Source: an uncultured bacterium (lineage in GTDB: Bacteria; Spirochaetota; Spirochaetia; Sphaerochaetales; Sphaerochaetaceae). Taken from it: a DNA stretch of 33,852 bases. The notes below the pieces were generated by a model, which worked only from the letters and a program-made list of their open reading frames with translations, made no database searches and was not told where the DNA came from. The position numbers and the translations under genes were made by a program. The stretch spans positions 1 through 33,852 of the forward strand of contig CAJMOS010000016.1 in the NCBI GenBank assembly GCA_905215015.1. The letters run 5' to 3'. Shown in pieces: positions 13,538-22,441 of the stretch. The number at the start of each line of letters is the position of its first letter. Position 1 is the stretch's first letter.

Positions 13538-14336
13538 AGACGAGGGCCACCAGAATCGCCAGGATGATGCGGTACCAGCCGAAGAACTGGAAGTCGTGGC
13601 TGGTCAGGTAACGCATCAAAGCCTTGATGGCGAAAAGCGAGACGACGAAGGAGACGGCGAATCCGAGCGCCACCAGCGTCCACTCGTAGCCGCTCAGGGC
13701 GAATCCCAGCTTGACCAGCTTCAACAGCGATGCGCCGAACATGGCGGGAATGGCGAGGAAGAAGGAAAACCTGCTTGCCGTCTTGCGGTCCACCCCCAGC
13801 AACATGCCGCCCAGGATGGTGGAACCGCTACGGCTGGTTCCCGGCACCAGCGCCAGCGCCTCGAAGAGCCCCATGCCGACCGCCCGGGAAACCGAAATCT
13901 CCTCGATCGAGTGGATGGTTCCGTCCCGCCCCTTCCGCTTGCGCTCCAGGATGATGTAGGCAGCGCCGTAGAGGGCAAGGGTCAGGGAGACGACCTGCCA
14001 CGTATAGAGTCTGCTCTCGATGAAATCGTCCAGCAGGAAGCCGATGGCAGCCACCGGCACCGAGGCCACCACCACCTTTCTCCAGAGTGACCAGCAGGAA
14101 CGCCGGTCCTTCTCGCTCATCCCTGGAGAGAACGGGTTCAAGGTGTGCCAGTAGAGGATGATGACGGCCAGGATCGAACCCAGCTGGATCAACACCATCA
14201 GCAGGTTCCTGCACTGCTCGGAGACACGGAGCGGAAACAGCGCGTCGAACAGGATCAAATGGCCGGTGCTGCTGACCGGCAGCCACTCGGTGATGCCCTG
14301 GATGACACCGAGCAGCAATGTTTTCACTACTTCCAT
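13524..14336 (-). CDS. uppP: Undecaprenyl-diphosphatase (UppP/BacA)
   Basis: The 270-residue integral membrane enzyme removes a phosphate from undecaprenyl diphosphate and so recycles the lipid carrier for cell-wall synthesis. The two family signatures are present: GVIQGITEWLPVSSTGHL (9-26) and PGTSRSGST in the second half. About eight hydrophobic helices can be seen. The ATG at 14336 begins at the usual family N-terminus (MEVVKTLLLG); a further 14 in-frame residues upstream are not supported. There is no Shine-Dalgarno. A possible promoter ends seven bases before the ATG. It is a single-gene unit, convergent with dinB and divergent from trmL. Confidence 0.94.
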   Translation of the reverse strand: MEVVKTLLLGVIQGITEWLPVSSTGHLILFDALFPLRVSEQCRNLLMVLIQLGSILAVIILYWHTLNPFSPGMSEKDRRSCWSLWRKVVVASVPVAAIGFLLDDFIESRLYTWQVVSLTLALYGAAYIILERKRKGRDGTIHSIEEISVSRAVGMGLFEALALVPGTSRSGSTILGGMLLGVDRKTASRFSFFLAIPAMFGASLLKLVKLGFALSGYEWTLVALGFAVSFVVSLFAIKALMRYLTSHDFQFFGWYRIILAILVALVFSFV

Positions 14337-14343
14337 GGCCGTT

Positions 14344-14373
14344 ATCGTAGTACTCTTTTTCCGTTGGCGTCTA
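14344..14373 (-). promoter_or_regulatory. Candidate promoter of uppP, leaderless geometry
   Basis: On the minus strand TAGACG (14373-14368), an 18-base spacer and TACGAT (14349-14344), each 4/6 to consensus. Seven bases separate the -10 from the ATG at 14336. Confidence 0.4.
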
Positions 14374-14419
14374 CCCAAAGCCGGAACAACTGGCTACACT
14401 CCTTCCAGAGGAGCCTGCC

Positions 14420-14920
14420 ATGGGTCTGCATATCGTCCTTCTGCAACCGGAAATTCCCCAGAACACCGGCAATATCGCCCGGACCTGCGCCGCCACCGGG
14501 GCGACGCTCCATCTGGTGCACCCGCTCGGCTACAGTCTTTCGGACAAGTACCTGAAACGGGCGGGACTGGACTACTGGCACCTCGTCACCATCAAGGAAT
14601 ATCCCGACGACCAGGCCTTTTTCTCCGAACACCCTCGCGAGCGGTGCTATTTCTTCACGAAGAAGGCCCGGACGTGCTATGCTGGAATCGCCTACCCGGA
14701 GGAAGCCTATTTCGTTTTCGGCCGGGAGAGCGTCGGCCTTGACGAAGACCTTTTGCGGCAGGTGGAGGATCGCACGGTCCGTATTCCCATGCGGACGGGG
14801 GCCCGGTGCCTGAACCTGTCCAACAGCGTCGCCATCGCGACCTACGAGTATTTCCGCCAGCGGGACTGGCAGGGACTTGCTGAGGCGGACGACACATTCG
14901 CCTGGGAGGAAGGGAAATGA
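14420..14920 (+). CDS. trmL: tRNA (cytidine(34)-2'-O)-methyltransferase TrmL
   Basis: The 166-residue SPOUT methyltransferase methylates the ribose of the wobble base in certain leucine tRNAs. It has all family motifs: HIVLLQPEIPQNTGNIARTC (4-23), the knot segment FVFGRESVGL near 98-107, and the C-terminal IPMRTGARCLNLSNSVAI, where many relatives have RSLNLSNSVAI. Length is normal. An AGAGGAG lies six bases before the ATG. It overlaps proC by 4 bases (ATGA) and begins a trmL-proC-serS-pncB unit. A TACACT at 14395-14400 may be its -10. The partner substrate class, tRNA-Leu, is also encoded in this window. Confidence 0.93.
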   Translation: MGLHIVLLQPEIPQNTGNIARTCAATGATLHLVHPLGYSLSDKYLKRAGLDYWHLVTIKEYPDDQAFFSEHPRERCYFFTKKARTCYAGIAYPEEAYFVFGRESVGLDEDLLRQVEDRTVRIPMRTGARCLNLSNSVAIATYEYFRQRDWQGLAEADDTFAWEEGK

Positions 14921-15681
14921 CCATCGGTATTCTTGGGTGCGGCAACATGGGGGGAGCGATCGCCAGCGCGCTTGTCCAGGAAGGCAAGGATACGGTTCTT
15001 GCCTTCGACCATACACGGAGGAAGGTCGAAGGGAGCGGAGCCGGCTACGCCACGCTGGAGGAACTGCTCGCCAAAAGCGACCTGATCGTGATCGCCGTGA
15101 AGCCACAGGGGATACCCGCCCTGTACCCCGCCCTACGGCAGGCTTCCCCGAGCGAGGGATGGATCTCCATTGCCGCCGGCATCACCCTCGAGACCCTGAA
15201 AGAGAACCTGGGCACCAGGAAGGTGGTCAGGTTCATGCCCAACATCGCAGCCAAAGTGAAGAAGTCCGTCACCGCCGTCTGCGCCGACGCCGATTGCCCG
15301 CAGTCGCTGAGGGAAACAGCCTTTTCCGTCGCCGCCAGCTTCGGTTCAGCCTGCAGCCTGGACGAATCGCTGCTTCCCGCCTTTACCGGCATCAGCGGCA
15401 GCGGAATCGCGTACATGTTCCAATTCATGCACGCCATGGCGCTTGGAGGGACCCGGATGGGAATTCCCTATCCGAAAAGCGTTGAGGTGGTGCGGGACAC
15501 GATGGAGAGCGCCATCGCCCTTGCCCGGGCTACGGGAAAGAATCCGATAGACCTGATGATGGGAGTATGCTCCGCAGGCGGCACGACGATCGAGGGTGTC
15601 GCGGCCTTGGAGCGAAACCAGTTCGACAATGCCGTGATCGAGGCGGTCACCGACAGTGCCAATAAATCGAGGAAGATGTAA
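14917..15681 (+). CDS. proC: Pyrroline-5-carboxylate reductase ProC
   Basis: The 254-residue product catalyses the last step of proline synthesis, reducing pyrroline-5-carboxylate with NAD(P)H. The N-terminal Rossmann motif is IGILGCGNMGGA (3-14). IAVKPQ (58-63) and VVRFMPNIAA (101-110) follow, and the C-terminal dimerisation domain carries FTGISGSGIAYMF and CSAGGTTIEGVAALE, the family signature. Length is slightly under the usual 260-270. It is coupled to trmL by ATGA and lies 12 bases before serS. The other two proline genes, proB and proA, lie about 6 kb away on the other strand, so the pathway is complete in this window but split into two units. Confidence 0.95.
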   Translation: MTIGILGCGNMGGAIASALVQEGKDTVLAFDHTRRKVEGSGAGYATLEELLAKSDLIVIAVKPQGIPALYPALRQASPSEGWISIAAGITLETLKENLGTRKVVRFMPNIAAKVKKSVTAVCADADCPQSLRETAFSVAASFGSACSLDESLLPAFTGISGSGIAYMFQFMHAMALGGTRMGIPYPKSVEVVRDTMESAIALARATGKNPIDLMMGVCSAGGTTIEGVAALERNQFDNAVIEAVTDSANKSRKM

Positions 15682-15693
15682 GGAGAAAGACCT

Positions 15694-16974
15694 ATGATTG
15701 ATTTGAGAGAGCTGAAAAGCCGCCACGACGAGATTGCAGCGAACATCAAGAACCGCAACATGCGCGTCGACCTTGACGCGATCATCGCGCTGGGGGACAA
15801 ACGTTCCTCCGTCATGCAGGAAGCCGATGCGCTTCGTTCCCGCCGCAACGAGGTTGCCAAGCAGATGAAGGGCAAGCTCGACCCTGAGACCCGTGCCAAG
15901 CTGATCGAGGAAGGCAAGGAGCTGAAGAATCGGATTGCCGAAATCGAGAAGACGGCCTCCGACCTGGACGCCCAGTATCTGGCTGCTGCACGCACCATCC
16001 CGAACTATGCCAACCCGAAGGCTCCGATCGGCAAGGAGGACAAGGACAGCACGGCAATCAAGTTCGTCGGCAAACCTCCAGTATTCGATTTCAAGCCCTT
16101 GGACCATGTCCAGCTCGGCGAGAAGCTCGACCTGATCGACTTTGACACCGCCACCGAGGTGAGCGGGCCGAAGTTCTACTACCTGAAGAACCAGGCGGTA
16201 TTGCTGCAGATGGCCATCGAGCGCTACGCGATCGATATCGTCCTGAAGCACGGCTTCACCCCCTTCATCACCCCGGATGTGGCAAAAGAGGAAATCCTGA
16301 ATGGCATCGGCTTCAATCCCCGTGGCGCCGAGAGCAACATCTACACGTTGGAGGGGACCGGCACCGCCTTGGTCGGCACCGCCGAAATCACCCTCGGCGG
16401 CTACTACGCCGGCAGGGTGCTGGACAAGAAGGACCTGCCCATCAAGATGACCGGGTTGTCCCATTGCTTCCGCCGCGAGGCAGGAGCCGCCGGCCAGTAC
16501 TCCAAAGGCCTGTACCGCGTCCACCAGTTCTCCAAGCTGGAGATGTTCATCTATTGTCTGCCTGAAGAGTCGGACAAGTGGCATGACTACCTGCTCTCCA
16601 TCGAGGAGGAAATCTACCAGGGGCTCGGGCTTGCCTACCGCATCATCGACACCTGTACCGGAGACCTCGGGGCTCCCGCCTACCGCAAGTTCGATATCGA
16701 GGCCTGGATGCCTGGCCGCGGCGAGAACGGGGAATATGGCGAGGTCACTTCGACCAGCAACTGCACCGACTACCAGGCAAGAAGCCTCCAGATCCGCTAC
16801 CGCGATGACGAGGGCAAGCTGCAGTACGTGCATATGCTCAACGGTACCGCGACCGCCCTCTCCCGCACGATGGTCGCCATCCTGGAGAACTACCAGCAGA
16901 AGGACGGTTCCATAGCCATTCCGGAAAAACTGGTTCCGTATTGCGGTTTTTCCCTGATTCCCGCAAGACACTGA
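15694..16974 (+). CDS. serS: Seryl-tRNA synthetase
   Basis: The 426-residue class II synthetase charges serine onto tRNA-Ser. An N-terminal antiparallel coiled-coil arm (about 1-105) is followed by the catalytic domain: LEGTGTALVGTAEI, motif 2 with SHCFRREAGAAGQ near 258, EVTSTSNCTDYQARSLQIRY near 350, and motif 3 NGTATALSRTMVAILENYQ near 382. AAGGAG lies eight bases before the ATG. It has no promoter of its own in the 12-base gap after proC and is probably expressed from the trmL unit. Confidence 0.97.
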   Translation: MIDLRELKSRHDEIAANIKNRNMRVDLDAIIALGDKRSSVMQEADALRSRRNEVAKQMKGKLDPETRAKLIEEGKELKNRIAEIEKTASDLDAQYLAAARTIPNYANPKAPIGKEDKDSTAIKFVGKPPVFDFKPLDHVQLGEKLDLIDFDTATEVSGPKFYYLKNQAVLLQMAIERYAIDIVLKHGFTPFITPDVAKEEILNGIGFNPRGAESNIYTLEGTGTALVGTAEITLGGYYAGRVLDKKDLPIKMTGLSHCFRREAGAAGQYSKGLYRVHQFSKLEMFIYCLPEESDKWHDYLLSIEEEIYQGLGLAYRIIDTCTGDLGAPAYRKFDIEAWMPGRGENGEYGEVTSTSNCTDYQARSLQIRYRDDEGKLQYVHMLNGTATALSRTMVAILENYQQKDGSIAIPEKLVPYCGFSLIPARH

Positions 16975-16983
16975 GAGGTAACC

Positions 16984-18432
16984 ATGCACGTAAGCGCTCT
17001 GTACACGGACTTGTATGAACTGACGATGATGCAGGGGTATCTGGCCACCAACCACAACCCCCAGGTGGTCTTCGACATGTTCTATCGGAACAATCCGTTC
17101 GATGGCGGCTACGCCGTCTTCACCGGTGTCAATGACCTGATCGACAAGCTCGAGCACTTCTCGTTCGACAAGGAGGACATCGACTATCTTTCGAGCCTCG
17201 GCACCTTCAAGAAGCCGTTTCTGGAATATCTGGCGACCTATCGGTTCCATGCCAATGTCTACGCCTTCCGAGAGGGTTCGATCGTCTTCCCGGGGGAGCC
17301 GCTTGTACGGATCCACACCGACCTGGTCGAAGCGCAGCTGATCGAGGGCATCATCCTGAACACGATCAACTTCCAGACCCTGATTGCCACCAAGGCGGCC
17401 CGCATGTGCCGTGCCGCCAAGGACAGCGCGATCATGGAGTTCGGGCTGCGCCGTGCCCAGGGAGACGGGGCGATGGCGGCTAGCCGCGCCGCCTATGTCG
17501 GGGGATGCGCGATTACCAGCAATACGCTTGCAGGCAAGGTCTATGGCATTCCGGTAGGCGGCACCATGGCCCACAGCTGGGTCATGAGCTTTTCCAGCGA
17601 GCTTGAGGCCTTCCGCAAGTTCGCCGAGCTCTACCCTGACAACGCGGTCCTTCTGATCGACACCTATGACGTGCTTCGTTCCGGTATCGAGAACGCGATT
17701 ACCGTCGGTCTGGAACAGAAAAAGAAAGGCAAGAAGATTGGTGTCCGGATCGACTCGGGCGACCTGTCCTACCTGCCCAAGGAAGTCCGCAAGAAGCTGG
17801 ACGCGGCAGGGCTTGAAGACGCCACCATCACCGTCAGCAACGACTTGACCGAGGATATCGTCCAGCAGCTCGTCGAGAGCGGCACCCCGATCAACAGCTG
17901 GGGCATCGGCACCCACCTGGTCACAGGCGGCTTCCAAAGCAGCCTGAACGGGGTCTACAAGCTTGCGGCCAAGGCCGGAGAAGACGGGAAGATGATCCCG
18001 ACCATGAAGATCAGCAACACCACCGCCAAGACGACCAACCCGGGCATCAAGCAGGTCTACCGATTCTTTGACGCCGACGGACAGGCGCTCGCCGACCTGG
18101 TTGCCCTGCAGAGCGAGGAGATCGTCGCAGGACAGAAATACACCTTCTACCATCCCTTCAGCGAGGCTGACTTCTTCCAGATGAAGCCGAGCGCCTACGC
18201 CAAGGCGGAGCCGATGCTGGTCAAGCAGATGGAGGACGGGAAGCGGTTGCTTCCGGAGCCAAAGCTCAATGTGCTCCAGCAGGAAGTGAAGGAAAACCTG
18301 AAGGCTTTCCACCCCACCTATCTGCGCCTGATCAACCCGCATATCTACAAGGTGAGCCTCTCCCAGCAGCTGAAGAACCTGAAGTTCGGACTGATTGTGC
18401 AGGAAAGGGAAAGGCAGTTCCAGGAAAACTGA
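16984..18432 (+). CDS. pncB: Nicotinate phosphoribosyltransferase
   Basis: The 482-residue enzyme makes nicotinate mononucleotide from nicotinate and PRPP for NAD salvage. Family features are the N-terminal TDLYELTMMQGY (8-19), EFGLRRAQG, AGKVYGIPVGGTMAHSWVM (with the histidine region phosphorylated in the family), LIDTYDVLRSGIENAI, the phosphate-binding GVRIDSGDL and SNDL, and GIGTHLVTGG. The length fits the longer bacterial form. It is the last gene of the trmL-proC-serS-pncB unit, with a 9-base gap after serS and a strong terminator about 30 bases after its stop. Confidence 0.96.
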   Translation: MHVSALYTDLYELTMMQGYLATNHNPQVVFDMFYRNNPFDGGYAVFTGVNDLIDKLEHFSFDKEDIDYLSSLGTFKKPFLEYLATYRFHANVYAFREGSIVFPGEPLVRIHTDLVEAQLIEGIILNTINFQTLIATKAARMCRAAKDSAIMEFGLRRAQGDGAMAASRAAYVGGCAITSNTLAGKVYGIPVGGTMAHSWVMSFSSELEAFRKFAELYPDNAVLLIDTYDVLRSGIENAITVGLEQKKKGKKIGVRIDSGDLSYLPKEVRKKLDAAGLEDATITVSNDLTEDIVQQLVESGTPINSWGIGTHLVTGGFQSSLNGVYKLAAKAGEDGKMIPTMKISNTTAKTTNPGIKQVYRFFDADGQALADLVALQSEEIVAGQKYTFYHPFSEADFFQMKPSAYAKAEPMLVKQMEDGKRLLPEPKLNVLQQEVKENLKAFHPTYLRLINPHIYKVSLSQQLKNLKFGLIVQERERQFQEN

Positions 18433-18463
18433 CCGGATAGCAGAACCACAAGGAAGTCCTGAG

Positions 18464-18498
18464 TCCAGGGCGGAAACGAAATCTGCCCTGGATTTTTT
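18464..18498 (+). terminator. Intrinsic terminator after pncB
   Basis: TCCAGGGC (18464-18471) and GCCCTGGA (18485-18492) form a perfect 8-bp stem, followed by TTTTTT. The stop codon of the Rpn-family remnant on the other strand overlaps the T-run. Confidence 0.9.
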
Positions 18499-19416
18499 AT
18501 GGTTTGGAGTCGGAAATCATCTGGCAGCGCATCGCCTTTACCTGGCTCTCGGAAAGCCCTGTATACTCGATGATCTTCCGGTCGGGCTCATTGCCTCTGA
18601 TCATCCTCTGCGCCATTGCCTTCTGGCTGAGGGCAAGCCCTTCCGCCAGGCCTTCCGCTTTTCCTTCGGCCTTTCCCAGCGCCTTTCCTTTTTCAATGCC
18701 ACGATACTCCACCTTGTCCAACACATCCCGCATCGTCACACCTCCCTCTGCCGGATACTCCCCGATTGTCTGGGCGAACCGTTCATCCCCGGTCAGCACC
18801 GTCATCGTCTTCAACACCGCATCCACGTGCCTGATCGCGCCATCCGCCGGCGGCTGGTAATCCCCTGTCAGCCGCCGTTGCACGAAGAAGTCGACCACAT
18901 ACCGGAAGTCGCTGCGGAACCAATCCACCTGCCATGGCTCCAGAAACGCCACCTCGAACAGGTTCTTCATCGCGTAGTCGCTCACAAACGGTCTCAGCAC
19001 TTCCGTCACGTCCACCACTCCCATCAGGTTTCTTGGATATGGCCATGGCTTCTCTCCAAAATATACCACGACCGTGAAGACCGGATACACTCGCCTTACC
19101 GGTTTCTCCAGCAACTGCGCCCGGTAGGATTGGAAATCATAGCCGCCACTCGGATGGGCATGTAGCGCGCCGCCTGCGTCTGGTTCTCCATGCCGACCAG
19201 CGCCACGGTCACCCGGTTACGCCCCAACCGTTTCGCAACATCCCTCTCAAGCTGGCGGATCTTCCCCTCGGCCCGGTACGTGCTCGTGTTTCCCGCATCC
19301 GCAAGCTCTTCCGGCCGCACAACCTGCCTTCCCTTGAACAGGAACCCGTTCAGGATATCGGCAAACACGTCGTTGTACCTGGCAAGGTGCTTTTCGACGA
19401 CGTCCTTCTCTCCCAT
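18497..19416 (-). pseudogene. Rpn-family PD-(D/E)XK nuclease/putative transposase, frameshifted
   Basis: Two adjacent minus-strand frames together make one Rpn-family (PDDEXK_2) protein of about 306 residues. The first (from ATG 19416, with GGAGG six bases upstream) gives HLARYNDVFADILNGFLF, RAEGKIRQLERDVAK and VALVGMENQTQAA up to MPIRV. The second continues with GYDFQSYRAQLLEKPVRRVYPVF read in another frame, then VVVYFG and an EKGKALGKAEGKAEGL-type tail typical of the family. The frames join near 19144-19150, where one base appears to be missing. Known relatives promote RecA-independent recombination in E. coli. Either the gene is inactive, the base is a sequencing error, or the frame is shifted on purpose; the first two are more likely. 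Confidence 0.85.
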
Positions 19417-19546
19417 TACGTCCCTCCACGACTCCATTCCCGCACGGCGGCTGTTCCGCTGTCAAACACGCGTCACCGGCGGGAAACAGCAAAGAGGGAG
19501 GCCCTTTGTTGCGTGGAAATGGAATTATTTCATTGAAATGTAACGA

Positions 19547-19574
19547 ATTATACTCTTAACCAACAGAGTGCGAA
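19547..19574 (-). promoter_or_regulatory. Candidate promoter of the Rpn-family gene
   Basis: On the minus strand TTCGCA (19574-19569), a 16-base spacer and consensus TATAAT (19552-19547). The leader to the ATG at 19416 would be about 125 bases. Confidence 0.45.
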
Positions 19575-19616
19575 CCATCCTTACAGACAGCCGCGCGACG
19601 CACAGTCCCTGACAAA

Positions 19617-19628
19617 CGTACTAGTACG
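19617..19628. repeat. 12-bp perfect palindrome
   Basis: CGTACTAGTACG is a perfect palindrome between the amidase stop and the Rpn promoter. Its centre is about 50 bases upstream of that promoter's -35. It could be an operator or a remnant target site; nothing decides this. Confidence 0.4.
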
Positions 19629-19654
19629 CGCAAAGAAGGAATCCGGCATATCGC

Positions 19655-20395
19655 CTACTGTCTGGCAACCTGCTCGACGGCAAGGACGATCGAGGAGGCC
19701 ATGCGCTCCCTCCAGGCGTCGTCCATCAGGTTCCTCGCCTCCTCTTCGTTGGTCAGGAAGCCAAGCTCGACCAAGATGGAGGGGGTACGGCTCTCGCGGA
19801 GCACTTGTACATCCTGCACCTTTACCCCACGGGAAACAAAGCTTGTGGAAAGCACCTGGTCGAAGATTTCGGCCACCTGGCGGTTCCTCTGGTCGAGAAG
19901 CTGGTTCAGCTCACCGTCCGTATAGGCTGCGAACAAGGGGATGTTCTGCTTGGGGGTCAGGCTGCTGAGCATCACCGTCTCCCGGGCGGGATCCCGTACC
20001 AAGACCTCGTAACCGCTCGCCGAGGGACTCGGAGCGCTGTTGACGTGGATCGACAGGAACAGGGCCGAACTTTTGGGTGGAAGCGGGGTGGTATACGCGA
20101 TCTGGCAACGCTCGGAAAGGCTGATGAACGTATCGTCGTTCCTGGTCATGACGATATTCCAGTCGGAATGCCGAGACTGGAGCTTGGCTGCCACACGACC
20201 GGCCACATCCAGCACGATTTCCTTCTCGGTGACGTCACCCCAGCCATAGCTGCGGGCGGCCCCGCTGTCCCTGCCCCCATGGCCCGCATCGACAAACACC
20301 GTCTGTACCGGGTAAAGGAAGGGGTTGGAACGGGCACTCAAGGAAAACGAGGCACAAAAAGCCAGCAGGGCAAGCGGGAGCCTGAAAGGTTTCAC
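19655..20395 (-). CDS. N-acetylmuramoyl-L-alanine amidase (Amidase_3 family)
   Basis: The 246-residue exported hydrolase cleaves the bond between MurNAc and the stem peptide. After a signal peptide (MKPFRLPLALLAFCASFSLS, about 1-21) the Amidase_3 zinc site is complete: VFVDAGHGG (first His), VTEKEIVLDV (Glu), LSIHVNSAP (second His) and the catalytic LVELGFLTN near the C-terminus. The start is a GTG at 20395 overlapping the stop of the glycosyltransferase-like gene (GTGA). No separate cell-wall binding domain is present. It is the last gene of the proA-proB unit. Position in the periplasm is inferred from the signal peptide. Confidence 0.93.
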   Translation of the reverse strand: MKPFRLPLALLAFCASFSLSARSNPFLYPVQTVFVDAGHGGRDSGAARSYGWGDVTEKEIVLDVAGRVAAKLQSRHSDWNIVMTRNDDTFISLSERCQIAYTTPLPPKSSALFLSIHVNSAPSPSASGYEVLVRDPARETVMLSSLTPKQNIPLFAAYTDGELNQLLDQRNRQVAEIFDQVLSTSFVSRGVKVQDVQVLRESRTPSILVELGFLTNEEEARNLMDDAWRERMASSIVLAVEQVARQ

Positions 20396-21312
20396 TGCTT
20401 CCCCCAGTTCCGGACCAAGGTAGGATAATCCTGCTTGACGAGATACCGATAGCGGAGCCGGACATCCTGTTCCCAGGCATCATGGTCGAAGTCACGCCTG
20501 GGCTTGACCACCTCTGGCCGATGTCCCTCGGACACCTTCAGGCTGAGCGCCTTGGTGGGGCACCTTTTCCACCCCTCGCTTTCGCTCTGGTCCTCGACCA
20601 AGGAAAGACTGCCGGGGAAAAACAAGACGGCAAGCTGGGAAAGATACAGGGGATAGCCCATCATCCAGCAACGGATACCCCAATCCATCGCCTGCCAGTA
20701 CTCGCTGTGGATCTGCTCGTCGTAGCCCCTGAGCCTCTGGAACAAGGCGGTATCGTACAGGCCCATCTCCATGATCGGGTAGAGCGACGGCATCGCCCCC
20801 CCATCGGGGACTTTCGGCATATCGCTTTCCACGTCGATCCGCCCATCGCCTGTCAACAGGGGAACACGGATATCGGGGGTGAACTCCCCCTTGTTGTTCA
20901 GTCTGAGCGGAAGGACCATCGCGGGGTGGTCCTCCTGCGCCATGAGCTTCGTCATGGACGCGCCATCGAAGAACACCAGGTCGGCGTCGCTACGGGTGAT
21001 GAAGAAGAAGCGGGAACGGCACCCATAGGCAAACTGGTTGATCTTCTCGCCATTGAAGCCGCTCGCGGTGAACACGATAAAGGTCACCGACGGGAAGCTT
21101 TCCTGCAAGGCCTGCACATCCACCCTTCCATCAGTGGTCATGACATGCAGGTCAAGATCCATATGGGCGGTATACCAGTCCAGCACGGTCCTCAACCGGG
21201 CCTCGGTCGAAGTATCGATGATGCCGACGGAAAGCTGTGGAGTGTCGTGGAGCGAGGAAAGCGGGTTGCGCACGCTGTGCAAATTCGGATACACCCTGCA
21301 GTTGCTGTTCAT
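20392..21312 (-). CDS. GT-A-like glycosyltransferase-related protein
   Basis: The 306-residue product has features of a family-2-type glycosyltransferase fold. LSVGIIDTSTEARLRTVLDW (27-46) matches the first strand and helix. ITRSDADLVFF (105-115) occupies the DXD position. LRGYDEQIHSEYWQAMDWGI followed by CWMMGYPLYL resembles the GGFDE...EDVDLGLR region of GT2 enzymes. The sugar donor and acceptor cannot be told, and the catalytic ED pair appears as MDWG, so activity is uncertain. The start at 21312 lies one base after the proB stop, and its stop overlaps the amidase start. A cell-envelope sugar role would fit its amidase neighbour but is an inference. Confidence 0.6.
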   Translation of the reverse strand: MNSNCRVYPNLHSVRNPLSSLHDTPQLSVGIIDTSTEARLRTVLDWYTAHMDLDLHVMTTDGRVDVQALQESFPSVTFIVFTASGFNGEKINQFAYGCRSRFFFITRSDADLVFFDGASMTKLMAQEDHPAMVLPLRLNNKGEFTPDIRVPLLTGDGRIDVESDMPKVPDGGAMPSLYPIMEMGLYDTALFQRLRGYDEQIHSEYWQAMDWGIRCWMMGYPLYLSQLAVLFFPGSLSLVEDQSESEGWKRCPTKALSLKVSEGHRPEVVKPRRDFDHDAWEQDVRLRYRYLVKQDYPTLVRNWGKQ

Positions 21313-21313
21313 C

Positions 21314-22441
21314 TCATCCCTCCACCTCTTGCAGGATGACCATGTCCTCAGGCCGGAAAAGCACATCCTTGTGTCCCTTCCCCAGCAGGCCGTCCAATTC
21401 GGCGTTGGAGTGCCCCGCCATCGCAGCCGCCTGGGTGCTGTCGTAGTAGGGCACCGCCTTTGCGAAGACCACCCCCTGCTCGTCCTGCACCTGCACCACA
21501 TCGCCGCTGGCGAAATCGCCGGTCACCTTGACGACACCGCTGGGAAGCAGGCTCTTATGCTCCAGAAGCGCCTTCCTGGCGCCTTCGTCGACCACGATGG
21601 CACCTTGGTGGGTGTTGTTCAGAATCCAGCGCTCCTTCTGGCTCAGACGTTTCTTGGGATGGATGTAGGTACCGATCTCCTTGCCGTGGACGATCTTCAG
21701 CAGGGCGTCCTTCTTGAAACCGCTGGCAATCACCGTGCCGCATCCGGCAAGGGTGGCGATTCTGGCCGCGAGGAGCTTGGTCTTCATGCCGCCGGTACTG
21801 AACGTGCTGCCGGCACCGCCCGCGAAACCCATCGTCTTGGCATCCAGCGACTCGACGTCGCTGAGCAGCCGCGCCTGGGGATCCTTCTTCGGATCGGCGG
21901 TGTACAGTCCTTCGATATCGCTGAGGATCACCAGCAAATCGGCGTCGATCTTGCTCGCCACCATGGCGCTCATGCGGTCGTTGTCCCCGAAGGCGGTTCC
22001 GATTTCCGCGGTGGAGACGACGTCGTTCTCGTTGAAGATGGGGATGACGTGGAGTCCAAGCAATGTGAAGACGCTCTCGCGGAGGTGCACGTAGGTGGTG
22101 CGGTTGTTCATGTCGCTACGGGTCAGCAGGATCTGCGAGCAAATCATCCGGTATTTCTCAAAGGCAGCCCGATAGCTGCTCATCAACAGCGGCTGTCCGA
22201 TCGAGGCGCAGGCCTGGCGCATGGGAATCTGCTTGACCGCATCTTTCAGCCCCAATTGCCTGGCCCCCATGCCGACGGCACCACTGGTGACCAGCAACAC
22301 CTGATAACCCTCGTTCTCCAGCGTGGCTATCTGACGCGCGATATCCTCAATCCGTTTCTCGTCGATTACCCCCCCCTCGAGCGAGAGCAGGTTGGTACCG
22401 ACCTTGACCACCACACGGCGGATCTTTCCCCATTGCCTCAT
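21314..22441 (-). CDS. proB: Glutamate 5-kinase ProB
   Basis: The 375-residue enzyme phosphorylates glutamate, the first step of proline synthesis. The amino-acid kinase domain (about 1-260) shows VVVKVGTNLLS, LLVTSGAVGMGARQLG, IFNENDVVS, FGDNDRMSAMVAS, LLVILSDIEGLYTADP and FSTGGMKTKLLAARIA. A C-terminal PUA domain (about 275-355) includes GAIVVDEGARKALLEHKSLL and VKVTGDFASGDVV. The ATG at 22441 overlaps the proA stop by 4 bases and matches the family start (IRRVVVKVGT soon after); an upstream extension to 22522 is unsupported. In relatives proline inhibits this enzyme through the kinase domain. Confidence 0.96.
   Translation of the reverse strand: MRQWGKIRRVVVKVGTNLLSLEGGVIDEKRIEDIARQIATLENEGYQVLLVTSGAVGMGARQLGLKDAVKQIPMRQACASIGQPLLMSSYRAAFEKYRMICSQILLTRSDMNNRTTYVHLRESVFTLLGLHVIPIFNENDVVSTAEIGTAFGDNDRMSAMVASKIDADLLVILSDIEGLYTADPKKDPQARLLSDVESLDAKTMGFAGGAGSTFSTGGMKTKLLAARIATLAGCGTVIASGFKKDALLKIVHGKEIGTYIHPKKRLSQKERWILNNTHQGAIVVDEGARKALLEHKSLLPSGVVKVTGDFASGDVVQVQDEQGVVFAKAVPYYDSTQAAAMAGHSNAELDGLLGKGHKDVLFRPEDMVILQEVEG

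Noticed and set aside
15346..18342. A 998-codon open frame on the minus strand
   Set aside because: It lies exactly antisense to proC, serS and pncB, whose motifs are complete. Its translation has no domain pattern and reflects codon bias of the true genes.
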